A stretch of DNA of 64,000 nt from Eleusine coracana subsp. coracana (GCA_032690845.1 CM064432.1:60758071-60822070), one strand, 5' to 3'. Numbered from the stretch's first letter, positions 19,795 to 32,700 are shown. Translations and numbers: made by a program. Notes: a model not told the origin generated them from the sequence alone.

Positions 19795-22329
19795 GGGGTT
19801 GGGATTATTGTGATTTTACCCATGTCCTGAAACCCAATTGTGATTTTACCCTCTGTTCTCTAACTTTATGATTTTATCCCTATTATTTGAAATTGAAGCT
19901 GCCGTTTGCCCCCGGGATTTTCACACCATTACAACAGATTGGATTTCGTTTTAAAAGAAAATAAAATAACTAATAGAAAAAAGGGAAAGGACAAGAATAG
20001 CCCTGCCTTATCTTTTCCTCTCACGATGCCTATTGAGCCTTCGTGTGAAGGTGCGATGGGTGGCTCGCTGTTGGTGAAGGTGCGACGAGAGCAACCCACC
20101 GCCGCCCCTGCTCCTTATTCTTTCCTTCTCACTGCGGTGGCTGAGTGTTCTTCGATTGCATTCCTCTCTCTCGTTCTCTAAACCTAACCCTAATAGAGGT
20201 GAGTGGCGCGGGCGGGTCGCTGCGGCTAGCGGCTCTGGCGCAGGCGGCTTGTGGGAGCAGGCGAAGGGGCTGCAGGTGGTGGCGCGGGCTGTTCGTGGGA
20301 GCAGGCGAAGGCGCTGCGGCTGGTGGCTCCGGGGTCGGCGGCTCGAGCGAGCAGGTGAAGGCACGGCGGGTGGTGACTCCGACGCAATGGGGTTTGAAAT
20401 CGATAGGTACAAAATCATGCTTCATTGTCCTAAGGTTATTTGGAACAAATTGAGTTGTGCTTCTACTGTTATTCTAGGATTCATGTCATGTTGTTCTGTT
20501 AACTCAGATTGTTGTCATATTGTAGGTTCAATAACAACAGTCTGGAAGTTTTAATAAATGTTGATTCCTATTTCGCTATGCCGGATGGAGAACCAAAACG
20601 CTACTGTCAAAGAACCACTTTGCCATCATTTGTTGTTCAGAGACATAACTGTGTGCTACTAAATTTGATAGACATTATAGGCGCTAAATGCATATGGGTT
20701 CAAAGCAATACATTACCTTGTAGCGTTCTTTACCCGATGATGTTGCAATTGAGATAAAATCGGATGAACAACTTCTTGAGTGGTTTGAACTTAATCTTGA
20801 GAGTGGAATTATGTGCATTGATGTTCACATTAAAGATTTTGCTGACCCATTGCAATTTTCTCCGAGTAAGCATCGGTGTCACCCAAAAGTGAGGAAGAGA
20901 ATAATTGAAATAGCAACTAATCCACCACTAAATTCTAATCTGATTGATCTATGTGTGCCTACAACCGAACCAGGCATAAATGCCAAACAAGGTAAAACTT
21001 CGACCAAAACTATTGATGTGGATGATGTACAAAGTGATAGCAGCTACGACTCTGATTTGGCTGCATTGTCGGACTCCGAAGACAATGACGCTGATCCAGA
21101 ATTTGACCTTGACCATGAAATTGTTGATGACAATGATGTTAATGTGTTTGAGTATGATCAAGATAAGACATGCTGTTGTAGGGCATGGCAAGTAAGAGGA
21201 CAACCAGGTAACCATGCTTTATGGGCAATTGCAAAACTTAGTAGAGAGATCCAGATGGAGGAATTTGTGCATGAGTACTACTCTGTTGCAGGTGTTTTTA
21301 AACCAATGACATCCAAGTATCAGTGGCCACATGTTGATTTAGGCTATAAAATCTCCAAGCCTAAATTGAGGAGAAGAGCTGGAAGACCGAGAGTTTCTAA
21401 GATCAAAGCATCAAATAAGCCTGGTACTAAGAAGAAGAGAAAATGTACTGAATGCGATGAACTAGGCCATACAGATGAGTATTGTCAAGGAGGACCAACC
21501 GCTAAACAAAAGAAACAATGTCTCTTATCTTCTAATGTATCAAAGTAAGTGTGTTGAAATAATCGTAGTCTTTGTTTTAGAATAATGAACCATAAAATTG
21601 TCAGCTAACTTGAGTTTATTACTTTTTTTTTTGAAGTGCAAGTGCAACTAATGCTGCAAGTGCAAGTGATGGTGGAAGGGGAAGAGGAAGAGGAAGGGGA
21701 AGAACAGGAGGAGGAAGACGAGGAAGAGGGAGGCTAGCTGCATGGTTCGGAATTAAGTGATCATGTTATGTGTTGGATGTGTAATGATTTATAACATATT
21801 TGTTGGATTTGTGTCGCTTCTTTTGTTCAACTTGCACAATGTGACTTATTAGTGTGCTATTAGATGTCTATGATTGCTTCTAAACTATTCTTGTTGAAAT
21901 GATTCCTAAACACTACTGAAATGCTGTCGAAAATGGTGCTGAAATATGATCAAAATGTGGTTCAAATATTGCTGAAATGTTGCCAAAATAATGCTGAAAT
22001 TTTATCAAAATATTAATAAATTTTGAAATTTAGTGACATTTTAAAAAACATATAATTGTTTATTTTAAAATCATGTCTGAAATGTTGTGCACTATAATAC
22101 TAGGGTATAATCACACAACATGCCCAAAATGAGGGGTATAATCACAAGGTTATTTCTGTCTTTTTGCAGCTTGTTTGACACCGTTAAGAGCTCCATAACG
22201 GAGCTCCATAACGGAGTGGGGGCAAACGGATGGTTCAATTTCAAATTGTAGGGGTAAAATCACAAAGTTGAAAAATAGAGGGTAAAATCACAATTACAGT
22301 ATGGGACAGGGTAAAATCACAATAACCCC
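19795..22329 (+). mobile_element. MuDR-like MULE, internally deleted, with 9-bp target duplication
   Basis: The 9-bp direct repeats GTAAAAATT (19786-19794) and GTAAAAATA (22330-22338) flank inverted repeats of about 110 bp that start GGGGTT. Each arm contains several GTGATTTTACCC modules. The transposase remnant inside reads plus and lacks its catalytic core (see the next entry). Total length is 2535 bp. The last base of the duplication differs, so insertion is old or one copy has mutated. Confidence 0.9.
20380..21760 (+). pseudogene. MuDR-type transposase remnant lacking the DDE core
   Basis: Pieces: a short exon from ATG 20389 (MGFEIDR), 20526-20725 (SLEVLINVDSYFAMPDGEPK), a frame change near 20720-20728, then 20730-21545 and a last exon from about 21638 to 21760. 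The N-terminal part resembles MuDR PB1-like/DNA-binding regions (LPDDVAIEIKSDEQLLEWF) and an acidic stretch (about 21010-21165). This is fused directly to the C-terminal SWIM finger, where the CxC...CxH pattern appears as CCC...PGNH, so one ligand is missing. Next come FVHEYYSVAGVFKP, a CCHC knuckle (C-TE-C-DELG-H-TDEY-C) and a Gly/Arg-rich tail ending WFGIK. The roughly 400-residue transposase catalytic domain that should lie between is absent. The fused frame stays open across the join. Confidence 0.82.
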
Positions 22330-23069
22330 GTAAAAATATTTTTTCTCCGAAGTCTACATGATATATGTTGTGAATCCTTGTGTTAGATTATTGATCAATC
22401 ACGTCAGTAACATATCTATAAAATTAACACGTTAATTACTTGATCTCTAATCCTCTCCTAATTATAAATTATATCCATCGTCATCAATAAAGAAAAATCA
22501 TTCTCATTATCTCTGAGTGTTAATTGTCTTTACAATTCTCTACTCCTAATACATTATCAGCCACGTGTTCTACCAACTGCTAATCAGCCAAGAAGAGAGA
22601 GCCCGTCAAGAGGATTTCGTTTCTTCTTGCATCACCATGGAGATGTCATGGTCATCATCAAGCAATGAAGCAACTTCGTTGACATCAAGACGAAGGAGGA
22701 AAACAAGCCTCTAAATCCATCAACCACACGCACTAGAATTCCAGCTCGTGTCGTGATCCTCGAATCGTCAAGAATTTGCAGAGATGACAAAAGATGAGAA
22801 GTGGATATTGGTCTTCATCCTTTGCTTCTTCCCGACGGCAGTCGTCTGCAAGATGAACCAGAGGCACCATGTCTTATGAAAGTCGCTCGCCAACAAGATG
22901 ATGCAGGCGATACACATGCCTTCAATCCATCGGGTATCTTCTTTTTGCAAGTTGATTTTGCAACTACCGTCTCCAATTTTGTGCCACACACAAGAATCAT
23001 CACACACAGTGGATCGGGGGTGCCTATTTCGCGCACGCGCTCGGAAGCCAGCCTGCGGCCTCCCTCCGA

Positions 23070-23635
23070 CAGCAACCAGCCAGGCCAGTCACTTTCCATT
23101 TTGGGCAACTTTTCAATCCCGGAACTTCCCTTTTTTGGAAAGTATTGCTCGAAACTTTTTTTAAGGAACTTTTTAACAGAATTTTTTCAGAAAACTTTTT
23201 AACAAAACATTTTTATGAAACTTTTATATCAGAGTTTTTGACAGAAACATTTTCAACAAAAGTTTTTGAAAAAAAAATCAGACAAACTTTTCCTCCAACC
23301 CGTCATGGGCTCACGATGCTGCGCGGGGTCACATGTGGGTCCCACCAGGTCAGGCCCACATGCTCGGGTCCCACGAGACTTGGGTCCTACCGCACAGGCC
23401 CCCTTGCGTGGGGTCCACGGCCTGGGCCCACCAACGCTAAAAAAAGTTTCGTTACAAAGTTTTGTCAAAAATATTCGGCGCCAAAAGTTTGACTAAAAAG
23501 TTTTGTAAAAAAGTTTTGGTACCAAAAGTTTGAGACAAAAGTTTGCTGTAAAAGTTCAGGGTCAAAACTTTCCTATAATAGAAAGTTGCGGGATTGAAAA
23601 CTTTCCAAAAACAAAAGGTAACTGGTTGCGTGGAC
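23070..23635. mobile_element. Foldback-like repeat with long AAACTTTT-rich arms
   Basis: The left arm (about 23075-23280: CAACCAG, then TTTTCAATCCCGGAACTTCC) and the right arm (about 23455-23630: GGGATTGAAAACTTTCC, then ACTGGTTGCG) are inverted. Both are filled with degenerate AAAACTTTT/AAAAGTTTT words. The centre is GC-rich with repeated GGGTCCCAC/GGCCCAC words. It is a non-coding, foldback or MULE-like element. The ends are approximate. Confidence 0.5.
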
Positions 23636-24074
23636 GTTGGCGGTTACTTGGCCTACTAGCACGTGGGCGCTAATCAGCATCCGCCTTTAGGACCCAACTT
23701 AGCTATGGTCTTAGGCTAAGTCGAGTCCATGTGGACTAGCCTTTAAGACTAGCTAACAAAGGTCTTACTGATTCTGTAATTTGGAAAGTTTTCTTTGCCA
23801 ACTTTGTTTTCTTATATTTTGCCTATGGTTTTAACCATAATTGCACTATAAAATTTATTTATGTAAATTTACTATATTGATTGCTCTTAAGCATTCTCAA
23901 AAGTGTAATTTCTTATGTTTAATGTATTTGCACTTTTATACATTTTTTAGAACATAAGAGTTGTGTTTAGTAACGTTAAATGTTGTAAATTATAGTTTCA
24001 CTCTCTATGGTGATGAGAAAATAAATTATTTCCAAAGATGAGTTTGTTTTATGAGCATTCTGGATATAATACGG

Positions 24075-24595
24075 ATGCTTATTGCAATTGAGATGTTAAT
24101 TTCTTGCAATTGAGATATCAATAGTATTTACATTTGTTTTACAATTGAGATGTTAATTTCTTACAAACCCAACACTTAGTTTACCATAATTAAGCCCACA
24201 ACCTGCTTAATTTAAAAATAATTAAATTTCAAATACTCCAATATTTATAATATTTTTCTTTTGCAATTCAGATTTATATCTCATGCATATCCACCGTTTA
24301 ATTCACCTTCATTAAACATCTTGTACTTAATTCAAGCAGAATTAAATGATAAATACAAAATATTCACTAACGTTGGCTTTTATTTACAGTTGAGATTAAG
24401 TTCCCTTACATAATTGTTTATTGCAATTGAGATTAAATTTTCTTGCAATACCATTTATTTATAATTGAGATTAAGTTCTCTTATAGCAATTGAGATTAAT
24501 TTCTCTTACGGAATCATTTGTTGTAATCGAGATTAACTTTTCTTGCAATATTGTTAATTTAAAATTGAGATTCTATTTCTTGCAAATGATAAAGT
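24075..24595. repeat. Degenerate GCAATTGAGATTAA..TCTTGCA repeat array
   Basis: Eight or nine copies of a unit of roughly 22-25 bp, RCAATTGAGATTAANTTYTCTTRCA, begin near 24083, 24103, 24138, 24387, 24420, 24460, 24487, 24525 and 24560. The spacing is irregular, with a gap between 24160 and 24380. Confidence 0.7.
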
Positions 24596-25659
24596 TTAAT
24601 TCTAGAATAATTGAACCATATGCAAAATTACAACCTCTATTCATATTTGGGAAACACAAAAGTGTTTTTCTCGAGTGTCATACATAGCCTAACATACTGT
24701 AGAAGGAATCAATCATCTATTAAAAAATGTCAGATTTTGCATCTTACTACTATGAGATTGACATCATTTAGTGGTTCTTTCCTAAATGTTAGCCACGTAC
24801 ACACTATGTAACTCAAGTCTCAACTTGAATTTACAAAATTTTGCATTCCTCTTACATATTACCATGATGATTTTTAAGTTAATCTCTACATGTTGACAAA
24901 GATTATCTCTTGTGGGTTAGTTCAACTCACATATGATGGTCACAACTACCTAACATGGGTCATGGACGTTCAACGAGATAGTTCGGCAACTATGGATTGA
25001 GTGTGTGGTTATGCATCCTCTATACAGGGAGTGCAATGATCAGGTGCAAAGTCTTATGTATCATAAGACATCATATCCATCAAGGTCTTATATCTGAGTA
25101 TCTAATGGAGGAAATCTGAGTGCTTTATGGGAACATCCCATGCACAAGATTGAGGCAAACACATATTCTAGTATGACAAATCTTGTTGTACATATGGTTG
25201 CTACACACTATCATCAATAAATGTCATTGCTCACGACACTTGATTGATCTACTTACCCACCCGAGGCCCATGGGACATTGCTATCCTGGTCATAGATAAA
25301 GATATGGAGAATCCTTCAATCTAAAACATAACATCACCAGAGGAAGTCAGTTGTTCTTACAAAGTTCAAGTGGAGCTAAGTACCAACTATTTTCTTATAT
25401 ACCAAGAGGACCCCTTAAGGAGAACATAATTATTGAATTTATTTCAGACAATCAATGGATATATGCACCACAAACTTTATATATTGGGAAGTAAAAATTT
25501 CTATGCTTTTACAAAAAGACAAGGAAATATTCCATCGCTCATATCATGTGGTACGAAAGATCGAAGGCTAAGTATGACACTATCTTCCTTCCCTGATGGT
25601 ACTCAAACTACAATCATGGATACATTGTTGTGTCATGATTCAAGTAGTACTTCACTAAG

Positions 25660-25801
25660 TAGGTCCAATGACTAGAGCTCGTATAGAACGACAATTTAAA
25701 GGTGAGCTCGTTCCTACGTTCTTCGTTATATGCTACCTTTGAAAATGGTTTGTTAACTAATAATTATATTATGATTAGGAACCATGGAGAGGACCAGGAG
25801 A
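25660..25801 (+). other. End of gypsy pol plus polypurine region preceding LTR copy 1
   Basis: GGTCCAATGACTAGAGCTC and the following bases match the pol end that precedes LTR copies 2 and 3. The remainder of this element's internal region is not present to the left. Confidence 0.65.
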
Positions 25802-26502
25802 TGATGAGAGAAGGACTTGGGGACATGAAGGAACAACAAGGACTGGAAGCAAGGTTGGAGGTTCAATGCAAACTGACTTCGAGTCTATTTTGGAGCCTAG
25901 GACCAATCTGCACTAAAACGAACGTCCAGGATGCATACGGACCTGGTTTTGGACATTCTACATATCCACAAAAAGATAAAGAAGAAGACCTTTCCATTGC
26001 CGCTCATCTCATGTCAAAATTCGTTCGGAGTCAACGGAAATCATCGAACCAAGATAGGATTTAGAATTTGTCCCCGCGCTGCATCGCCTATTTTTGGCTT
26101 TCAGGCTTTGTATCGAGTTGAGCCCAATTAGGGGCACGTTCAGAGGGTCTTGCATGATCCTAGGGTCTTTATAAACATCTGCCTCTGCTCTATTAGGTTT
26201 TGAGTTGTGCTTAGATTATTCTATTCATAACAGTTTCGCCATCATATCGGTTTATGAGTCCCTAACTTCATGAGATTTGTAATACATCTGTAGTTGTGTT
26301 GCATTTTCTTTGTTCTTTCTTGTGTTCTTGATTCACAGGTAGGGATTAGCATTCTTTAATGGTTAATGGCCAGAGAAGACATTGTGCTACAGTTGCGGGG
26401 TTTTGAATGTGTTGTTTAGAAGCCGGATCGATTATGTTTTGCCTCTGCCCAAATCAAGATAATTAGAACCTTTCGAAAGATCAGGAACCCTTGCTCACAT
26501 CA
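25802..26502 (+). repeat. Gypsy LTR copy 1 (~701 bp, diverged)
   Basis: It starts TGATGAGAGAAGG and ends CTCACATCA. It matches LTR copies 2 and 3 over its whole length with many substitutions and small gaps. A decayed primer-binding site follows (TATGGAATCACAG against TGGTAATCAGAG in copy 2). It is preceded by the same pol-end and purine-rich sequence as the other copies, so it is a 3'-type LTR of a lost element or part of a tandem array. Confidence 0.8.
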
Positions 26503-26519
26503 TTATGGAATCACAGAAC

Positions 26520-27180
26520 TCAACCCTCGTCGTCTAACTCACGTTGGTGTGGTTCGGGCGGTGGCGGGGGAGGTGGTGGAGGGGGCGCCCGATGGTGCTG
26601 GTGGCCTATGCCGGAGAACTCGCCATCCGATTCTATGGACGACTTTTGCACGTAGCCTGGGAGGGCCAACTTGACATCGGTCAGGTCTAGGTTCAGCGCA
26701 ACCTGCTGATTGCCATGGTGCTTGATGATTTGCTCCAGTGTCGTGAACTTGTCCCTCAGAGGCTGCAAGGGTCTCAAGAGATCTTTCATCGCAACAAAGC
26801 ACTTGGCGAGGTCGTCGAGGGTGATTGTGGAGTTGTCCCCTGCTGAGGTGTGCGGTGAGCTCATGGTGAAAGAATCTGGGACCGTTGATACCAAATTGTC
26901 ATAGGCAAGGTACAACCAAGAATTACTCGGAACCCGACGACGGATATTGTATTTAAATGAAGTAGCTGGCCTGCCCTGGACCTCATCGGCGTAGAGGGGC
27001 CATGATGAACGACATCGTGCTGCTAAGGCAGGAGGTTTACAGAGGTAACAAACTAAAACAAACTCTGATCTTCTCTAATCAATGCTAACCGAAAATCCCA
27101 ACTGACCCTAAACTGAGCTTTGGCATGCACGACGCTGGTCTCTCTGGCGCCTACGCCGATACTCTATGTCGGTCATGACA
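26520..27180 (-). mobile_element. Second, minus-strand LTR retrotransposon fragment (284-bp LTR plus gag start)
   Basis: The LTR is 27180-26897, with TGTCAT...ATGACA ends on both strands. The primer-binding site (TTGGTATCAACG) follows immediately on the minus strand. A gag-like frame then begins at 26861 (MSSPHTSAGDNSTITLDDLA) and runs to a stop at 26520, with a poly-Pro stretch near its end. The frame upstream of 26861 lies in the LTR and is not counted. The element ends abruptly 17 bp from gypsy LTR copy 1. No pol remains. Confidence 0.75.
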
Positions 27181-27820
27181 CAAAATGAGCAACCACACTA
27201 AGATAATTTTTCTGTATGGTAGGTTGGTTGTTGCCTTAATGTATTCAGTTGGCTTTAAATAGCGAAGATGTTGTCCTACAGAACATTCTTGAATGAATAC
27301 ACCTATATAAGCCCGATTGTTGTAAGGTCGCAATATGTGAGATTTGTATGATCTCTGTTAAGCTCATGAAAGACCAAGGGAGTATGACCTATATGCTCCA
27401 CCCACGGAGAAGCCTACTGGAGGTCTAGTATCAGTTATGACAGTAAGTGAAACTTGTTTGCACAAAATTTGCAATTCAAGGCATAGTCAATTGTTCAAGT
27501 TGTGAATGAGTGTAGTTTATTGTTCTAGGTGGTAGTTTAACTTAATAGTCTTCACTGAAAACACTGGTATATTAAACAACAGTGGGGTGGGGCAAAGTCT
27601 AGCTGAGACTTTGAGATCTTGATGAGGACATCACTCCTAAGGATACATACAACACTCCTCCAATTCTTGACTTGCAAGGTCCAATGACTAGAGCTCATGC
27701 ACGATGACTAAATTTAGAGGTGAGCTCGTTCCTACATTCTTCATTATATGTTACTTTTGAGAATGGTTTGCTACCTATTGATTATATTATAATTAGGAAC
27801 TATGGAGAGGACCAGGAGAT
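27181..27820 (+). other. Unassigned segment, then gypsy pol end and polypurine region before LTR copy 2
   Basis: 27181-27610 shows no gene. 27615-27820 matches 34465-34667 (GAGGACATCACTCCTAAGGA and on), which is the end of gypsy pol and the purine-rich tract. LTR copy 2 is therefore also the 3' LTR of a mostly deleted unit. Confidence 0.65.
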
Positions 27821-28541
27821 GATGGAAGAAGGACTTGGAGACGTGGAGGACCAGCAAGGACGTGGAAGCCAAGGTGGAGGCCCAACCAAAACCGACTTCG
27901 AGTCTGTTTTGGGGCTCAGAACCAGTCTGCACTAAAACGGAGGCCCAGGACGCATACGGACTCGGATTTGGATGTTCTACATATGCACGGAAAGATAAGA
28001 AGAAGACATTTCCAATTCCACCAGTCTCATATCAAAATTCATCCGGAGTCATCGGGAATCGTCAAAACAAGAGAGAGTCCAGAATCTGTTTTGGTGCTGC
28101 GTCGCCTGTTTTTGGCCTTTGGGCTTTGTATCTAGTTGAGCCCAATTAGGGGCGTGTCCAGAGGGTCTTGCACGATCCTAGAGTCTTCATATACAGCTGC
28201 TGCCGCACCATTAGGGTTCGGGTTTTGCTTAGATTATTCTGTTCATAACAGTTTTGCCGTCATCACGGTTTGTGAGACCCCAACTTTGTGAGATTCATAA
28301 TATATCTACAATTGTGTTGCCTTCTTCTTTGTTCTTGCTTGTGTTCTTGATTCGTAGGAAGGGATTAGCCTTCTCGGCAAGGTCAATCATTTTAGGACGG
28401 TTGATAATCAGAGGAGACGTCGTGCTGCCATTACGGGGTTCAGAATGTGTTGTTCTGAAGCCGGATCGATTTGTGTGTCGCCTCCGACCAAATCAACGTA
28501 TCTTGAACCTTTCGTAAGATCGGGAACCCTTGTCCACATCA
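27821..28541 (+). repeat. Gypsy LTR copy 2 (721 bp; 5' LTR of the gag-pol unit)
   Basis: It starts TGATGGAAGAAGG and ends GTCCACATCA, followed by the primer-binding site TGGTAATCAGAGTTTC at 28544. By eye it differs from LTR copy 3 at roughly one base in twenty, mostly by transitions. Confidence 0.88.
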
Positions 28542-29752
28542 AGTGGTAATCAGAGTTTCAGGTTCACCGTCAGGTTCACACTACCCTTAGTTAATTTTGT
28601 TTTGTGTTCATCCTATCATCCACAGAAAAGCCAAAAAAAAAATTCCCCTAAGCCCATAACCACGTGTTTAGCCTTTGCATATTTTAATTTCAGAGTCCGT
28701 AGTGTTGAGTTTGTGTCATAGTTCTTGTTTAGTCGCTGGTTTAGTTTGTGTTTTTGTCATCAGTAGTGTTTTCCTTGCAACCCTAGCCGCCATCCCCTTC
28801 ACCATCCTCTGTTCTATCGGCTTTGTGTGCTCGGGTTGATTGATCGATACACCCACCCTAATCTCACCCTAAACCCACCCTCAAACACCTCAAACCAATC
28901 CCCACAAATTCCACTTTCCACTGCATCCACGCCGCCAAAAAAAAATCTTACCCGATTCCAAACCCGACCCCTAACCCGACTCGGGTTTCTGGAAGACCGA
29001 CTCCGACCCCCCTTCAATAAAACGGGCATAACTTTTCGCTCGGTTGTCCGTTTTGGCTGAAATTTTTACAGGAGATTCTTGACTCAAAGTTGAGCATACT
29101 CACACTGTGCCATCATTAAAAAAATTCAAAAAAATTGGGAAGATAAAGAAAAAATTGATTTAAGTTTAAACCTGACGTTTGCTGCAACTTCAATATTTTC
29201 TGTAGGCCACATCCTACCTCTGTTTGAGCTGAAATTTTTTGTGGATTCTTACCCATTATTAGTGAGTTGGAGAAAAATATCAAAAAAATAAAATAAAAAA
29301 AAAAGAAATTTAGGATTTCTACTAGTGCTATATCTAGCCCCGTGCACTTTCTGAATTTGGCTATTTTGCACTTATCCCCCTATTATCGCATGTGTGCCTT
29401 TGTCTCCTTATTTCTATTTTGCTATTACTACTGTTCTAGGACATACTTAGACTAGCAGCTAGGGACAAGTTACTTGGGCACTTATTCAGCTTTACTATCT
29501 ATTTTTTGATTTGTGTTCCACTCACATATATATTTGGCCTTTCTAGCTCTATATATTTCTTCTGGACAGCACATAGATTCTTTTGTGACCCTTGCAATCG
29601 TGGAACACACCTCCCTGATATCCTTTGCTTTATTTTTCAGAACTTTGCAAGAGCTTTGTAAGGAGTATCCTTTTGCTGTGTTGAGAGGCATCACTGCTTA
29701 GTTGTTTTGTAGGGATAACTTTCACTGTTTGATTCCTGTTTTGGTGTTTGTG
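28542..29752 (+). other. Untranslated leader of the gypsy element
   Basis: About 1.2 kb between the primer-binding site and the gag start, with no long frame. CT/CA-rich near 28850-29000 and A-rich near 29280-29310. Such leaders normally carry packaging and dimerisation signals, but none can be named here. Confidence 0.6.
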
Positions 29753-32700
29753 ATGGCAGGAAGTGACGACGGAGAGATGGCTTCCCCCTCACAATTTGCT
29801 GAGTGCGTGAGCCAAGAGCAGCTCCAGAAGGCTTTGCAGGTTGCTCAGAGTGATTTGGCTGAGACGATCACCAGAGCCGTTACTGATGCAGTCAATAAGC
29901 TTCACATCGGAGAAAGCATCGAGCGGTTGGAGAAGCGGGTCTCTAAGTTAACCGATCAGGTTGTCACATTGGAGACCACCCCCAAGACCAATGATACGAA
30001 CACTAATAACCACGACGTTGACGACGTCCATGATGAAGACACGGTGTATAAGACTGATGGCACCATGGATAGATCAGTTACAAGGACCGCAAGATTACGA
30101 CGTCGTTTGCACCATAATACTCAAGGTATGGGTGGTTTCCATAACTACAATCGTCGTCCACACGGTAACTATGCTCTAGATGACCCGTATGCTAAAATTA
30201 AGTTTTCAATTCCTTCGTTTTCGTGTCAGTATGATGGTGATGTTTATCTTGATTGGGAGATGACTGTAGAACAAAAATTTAATGCCCACCTTGTTCCTGA
30301 ACAACATAGAATTAGACAAGCTACTAGTGAGTTTAAGTACTTTGCTATTGTTTGGTGGAGTGGTCTAGCTGTTGAAACTGATTTGCCTACTACTTGGGAA
30401 GAACTTAAGGTAGCAATACGTGATCGTTTTGTTCCTCCTTCTTTTTATAGAGAGATTCGTAATAAACTACAGCGTTTAGTACAAGGAGATAAAACTGTTC
30501 AGGAGTACTTTAGTGAGCTTCACAAGGGTTTGATTCGTTGTGTCGTAGTTGAAAAAGTAGAGGATCAGATTTGTTGCTTTTATTCTAGTTTAAGAAAAAA
30601 AATTCAGGATATTCTTGATTATAAAGAATATTATACCCTCACCCAGTGTTTCCAGTATGCTATGTTTGCAGAGAAAGAATCACAGGGACTTTTCCAGGCT
30701 TTTGAGGAGTACAACAAGTCAAGGAACTCCTACCCCCCACGCTCGACGGGGACTTCGGGGCTGTCCAGGCCATCTTTTCGGCCACCCCCACTAGCAGCTA
30801 CCAAGGGAACCAGTGTTGTTTCTGCAGTCCCAAGATCAGCCCCTGCACCTTCTATGCGCTCAGGTAAAACTTCTGTGCAGGTACCAGCTAGTAGTGCCTC
30901 CTCTGTTGCTTCGACGGGGCGTACTACAGGGATTCAGTGCCACCGCTGCCATGGACTTGGTCATGTGCAGAAAGATTGTCCAAGTAGACGGGCATATGTG
31001 GTAACAGACGATGGCGGTTACATGAGCACCTCCGACGTGGAGGATGAGGAGGAGGACGTCGCTGCCACCAGCAGTGACCTCGTCCTTGGAGGCAGAGACA
31101 CCACGGCATACATGAACATTATTGTTCAACGTGTCCTTAGTACTCAAGTTCATCAACCCGCGATGATGCAGCGCCACAACTTGTTCCAGATTTTCTTTGT
31201 CATCAAGAACCGCCGAGCACGTGTCATCATTGATGGACGGAGCTGCAATAACTTGGTGAGTTCTGATGTGGTCAACAAGCTTGCTTTGACCACACGCCCA
31301 CATCCACATCCGTACTACATTCAGTGGTTAAACGATTCTGGAAAAGCTAAGGTAATACAAACTTGCAGAGTTCCTTTTTCCATTGGTTCTTATGTGAATT
31401 CTGTTGATTGTGATGTCGTACCCATGCAAGCATGTTCACTTTTATTGGGTAGACCTTGGGAAATTGATAATGATGTTGTACACCATGGTAGAAGTAATAA
31501 GTATACTTTTATGCATAAAGTAACTAAAATTACTTTATTACCAATGACTCCTGCTGAAATTGTACAAGCTGATTTAGAAAGAGCTGCTAGTTTCAAAAAT
31601 AAAGGTCCTAAAATTCAACAACCTATTAATTCTAATTCTACAGCTAGTAATGTTAATGATTCTTCAAGTTCTAAGGGTGCTGGAATTAAATTACAAGGTT
31701 GTTCATATCTTGCAATAAAATCTGAGCTTGCTGAAGTTTCTGATAATGATGATATTTGCTATGCTTTGATATGCAAAGAAGCTTTGTTTTCACTTAATGA
31801 TATTTCTTCTAGTGCGTTATCTCCTGCTGTCACTAACCTTTTGTAGGAGTATGAGGATGTTTTTTCAGCTGAGATACCCCCAGGATTGCCACCTTTGAGA
31901 GGGATTGAGCATCAAATTGATTTGATCCCGGGTGCTACTTTACCAAACCATGCTGCTTATAGGACCAACCCTGAGGAGACTAAGGAGATACACCGACAAG
32001 TTCAAGACTTTTTGGATCGTGGGTATGTTCGTCAATCACTTAGTCCTTGTGTTGTCCCTGTACTTTTGGTTCCTAAGAAAGATGGTACTTGGCGTATGTG
32101 TGTAGATTGTAGAGCCATTAATAATATTACTATTAGGTATCGTCATCCTATTCCTAGGCTAGACGACATGCTTGATGAGTTATATGGTGCTATAATTTTT
32201 ACTAAAATTGATTTGCGTAGTGGCTACCATCAAATTAGAATGAAACTTGGAGACGAATGGAAAACAGCTTTCAAAACCAAATTTGGAATATATGAGTGGT
32301 TAGTAATGCCTTTTGGTTTAACTAATGCACCTAGTACTTTCATACGCTTGATGAATGAGGTTTTAAGAGCTTTCATTGGCAAATTTGTGATAGTTTACTT
32401 TGATAATATATTAATTTATAGCAAATTCATAGATGAACATATGAATTATTTGCGTGCTATTTTTGATGCTTTACGAGATGCACGTTTATTTGGTAACCTT
32501 GAGAAGTGCACCTTTTGCACGGATCGAGTCTCTTTTCTTGGCTATGTTGTGACTCCACAGGGAATTGAGATGGATGAGGCGAAGATTGAAGCCATAAAGA
32601 GTTGGCTTATACCAAAAACTATCACACAGGTGAGGAGTTTTCTTGGTCTTGCAGGTTTCTACCGCCGCTTTGTCAAAGATTTCAGCACCATTGCTGCACC

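Larger units (their letters stand above)
22339..25659. repeat. Degenerate retrotransposon/repeat tract
   Basis: There is no intact gene. 22340-22560 resembles a copia LTR end (AT-rich, then ACATTATCAGCCACG near 22550). 24905-24980 (+) still reads like copia gag (LVQLTYDGHNYLTW), and about 25060-25130 has the following gag helix region (IRHHIHQGL, SEYL) with stops. The foldback and the repeat array inside this tract are listed separately. 25150-25660 is unassigned. Confidence 0.45.

Noticed and set aside
20008..20453. Arg/Pro- and Gly-rich frames near the left part of the MULE
   Set aside because: GC-rich leader sequence inside the transposon. No conserved domain, and it overlaps on both strands.
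26520..26915. Host protein with a poly-Pro tract
   Set aside because: It begins right after a primer-binding site and a 284-bp LTR on the same strand, so it is a gag fragment.
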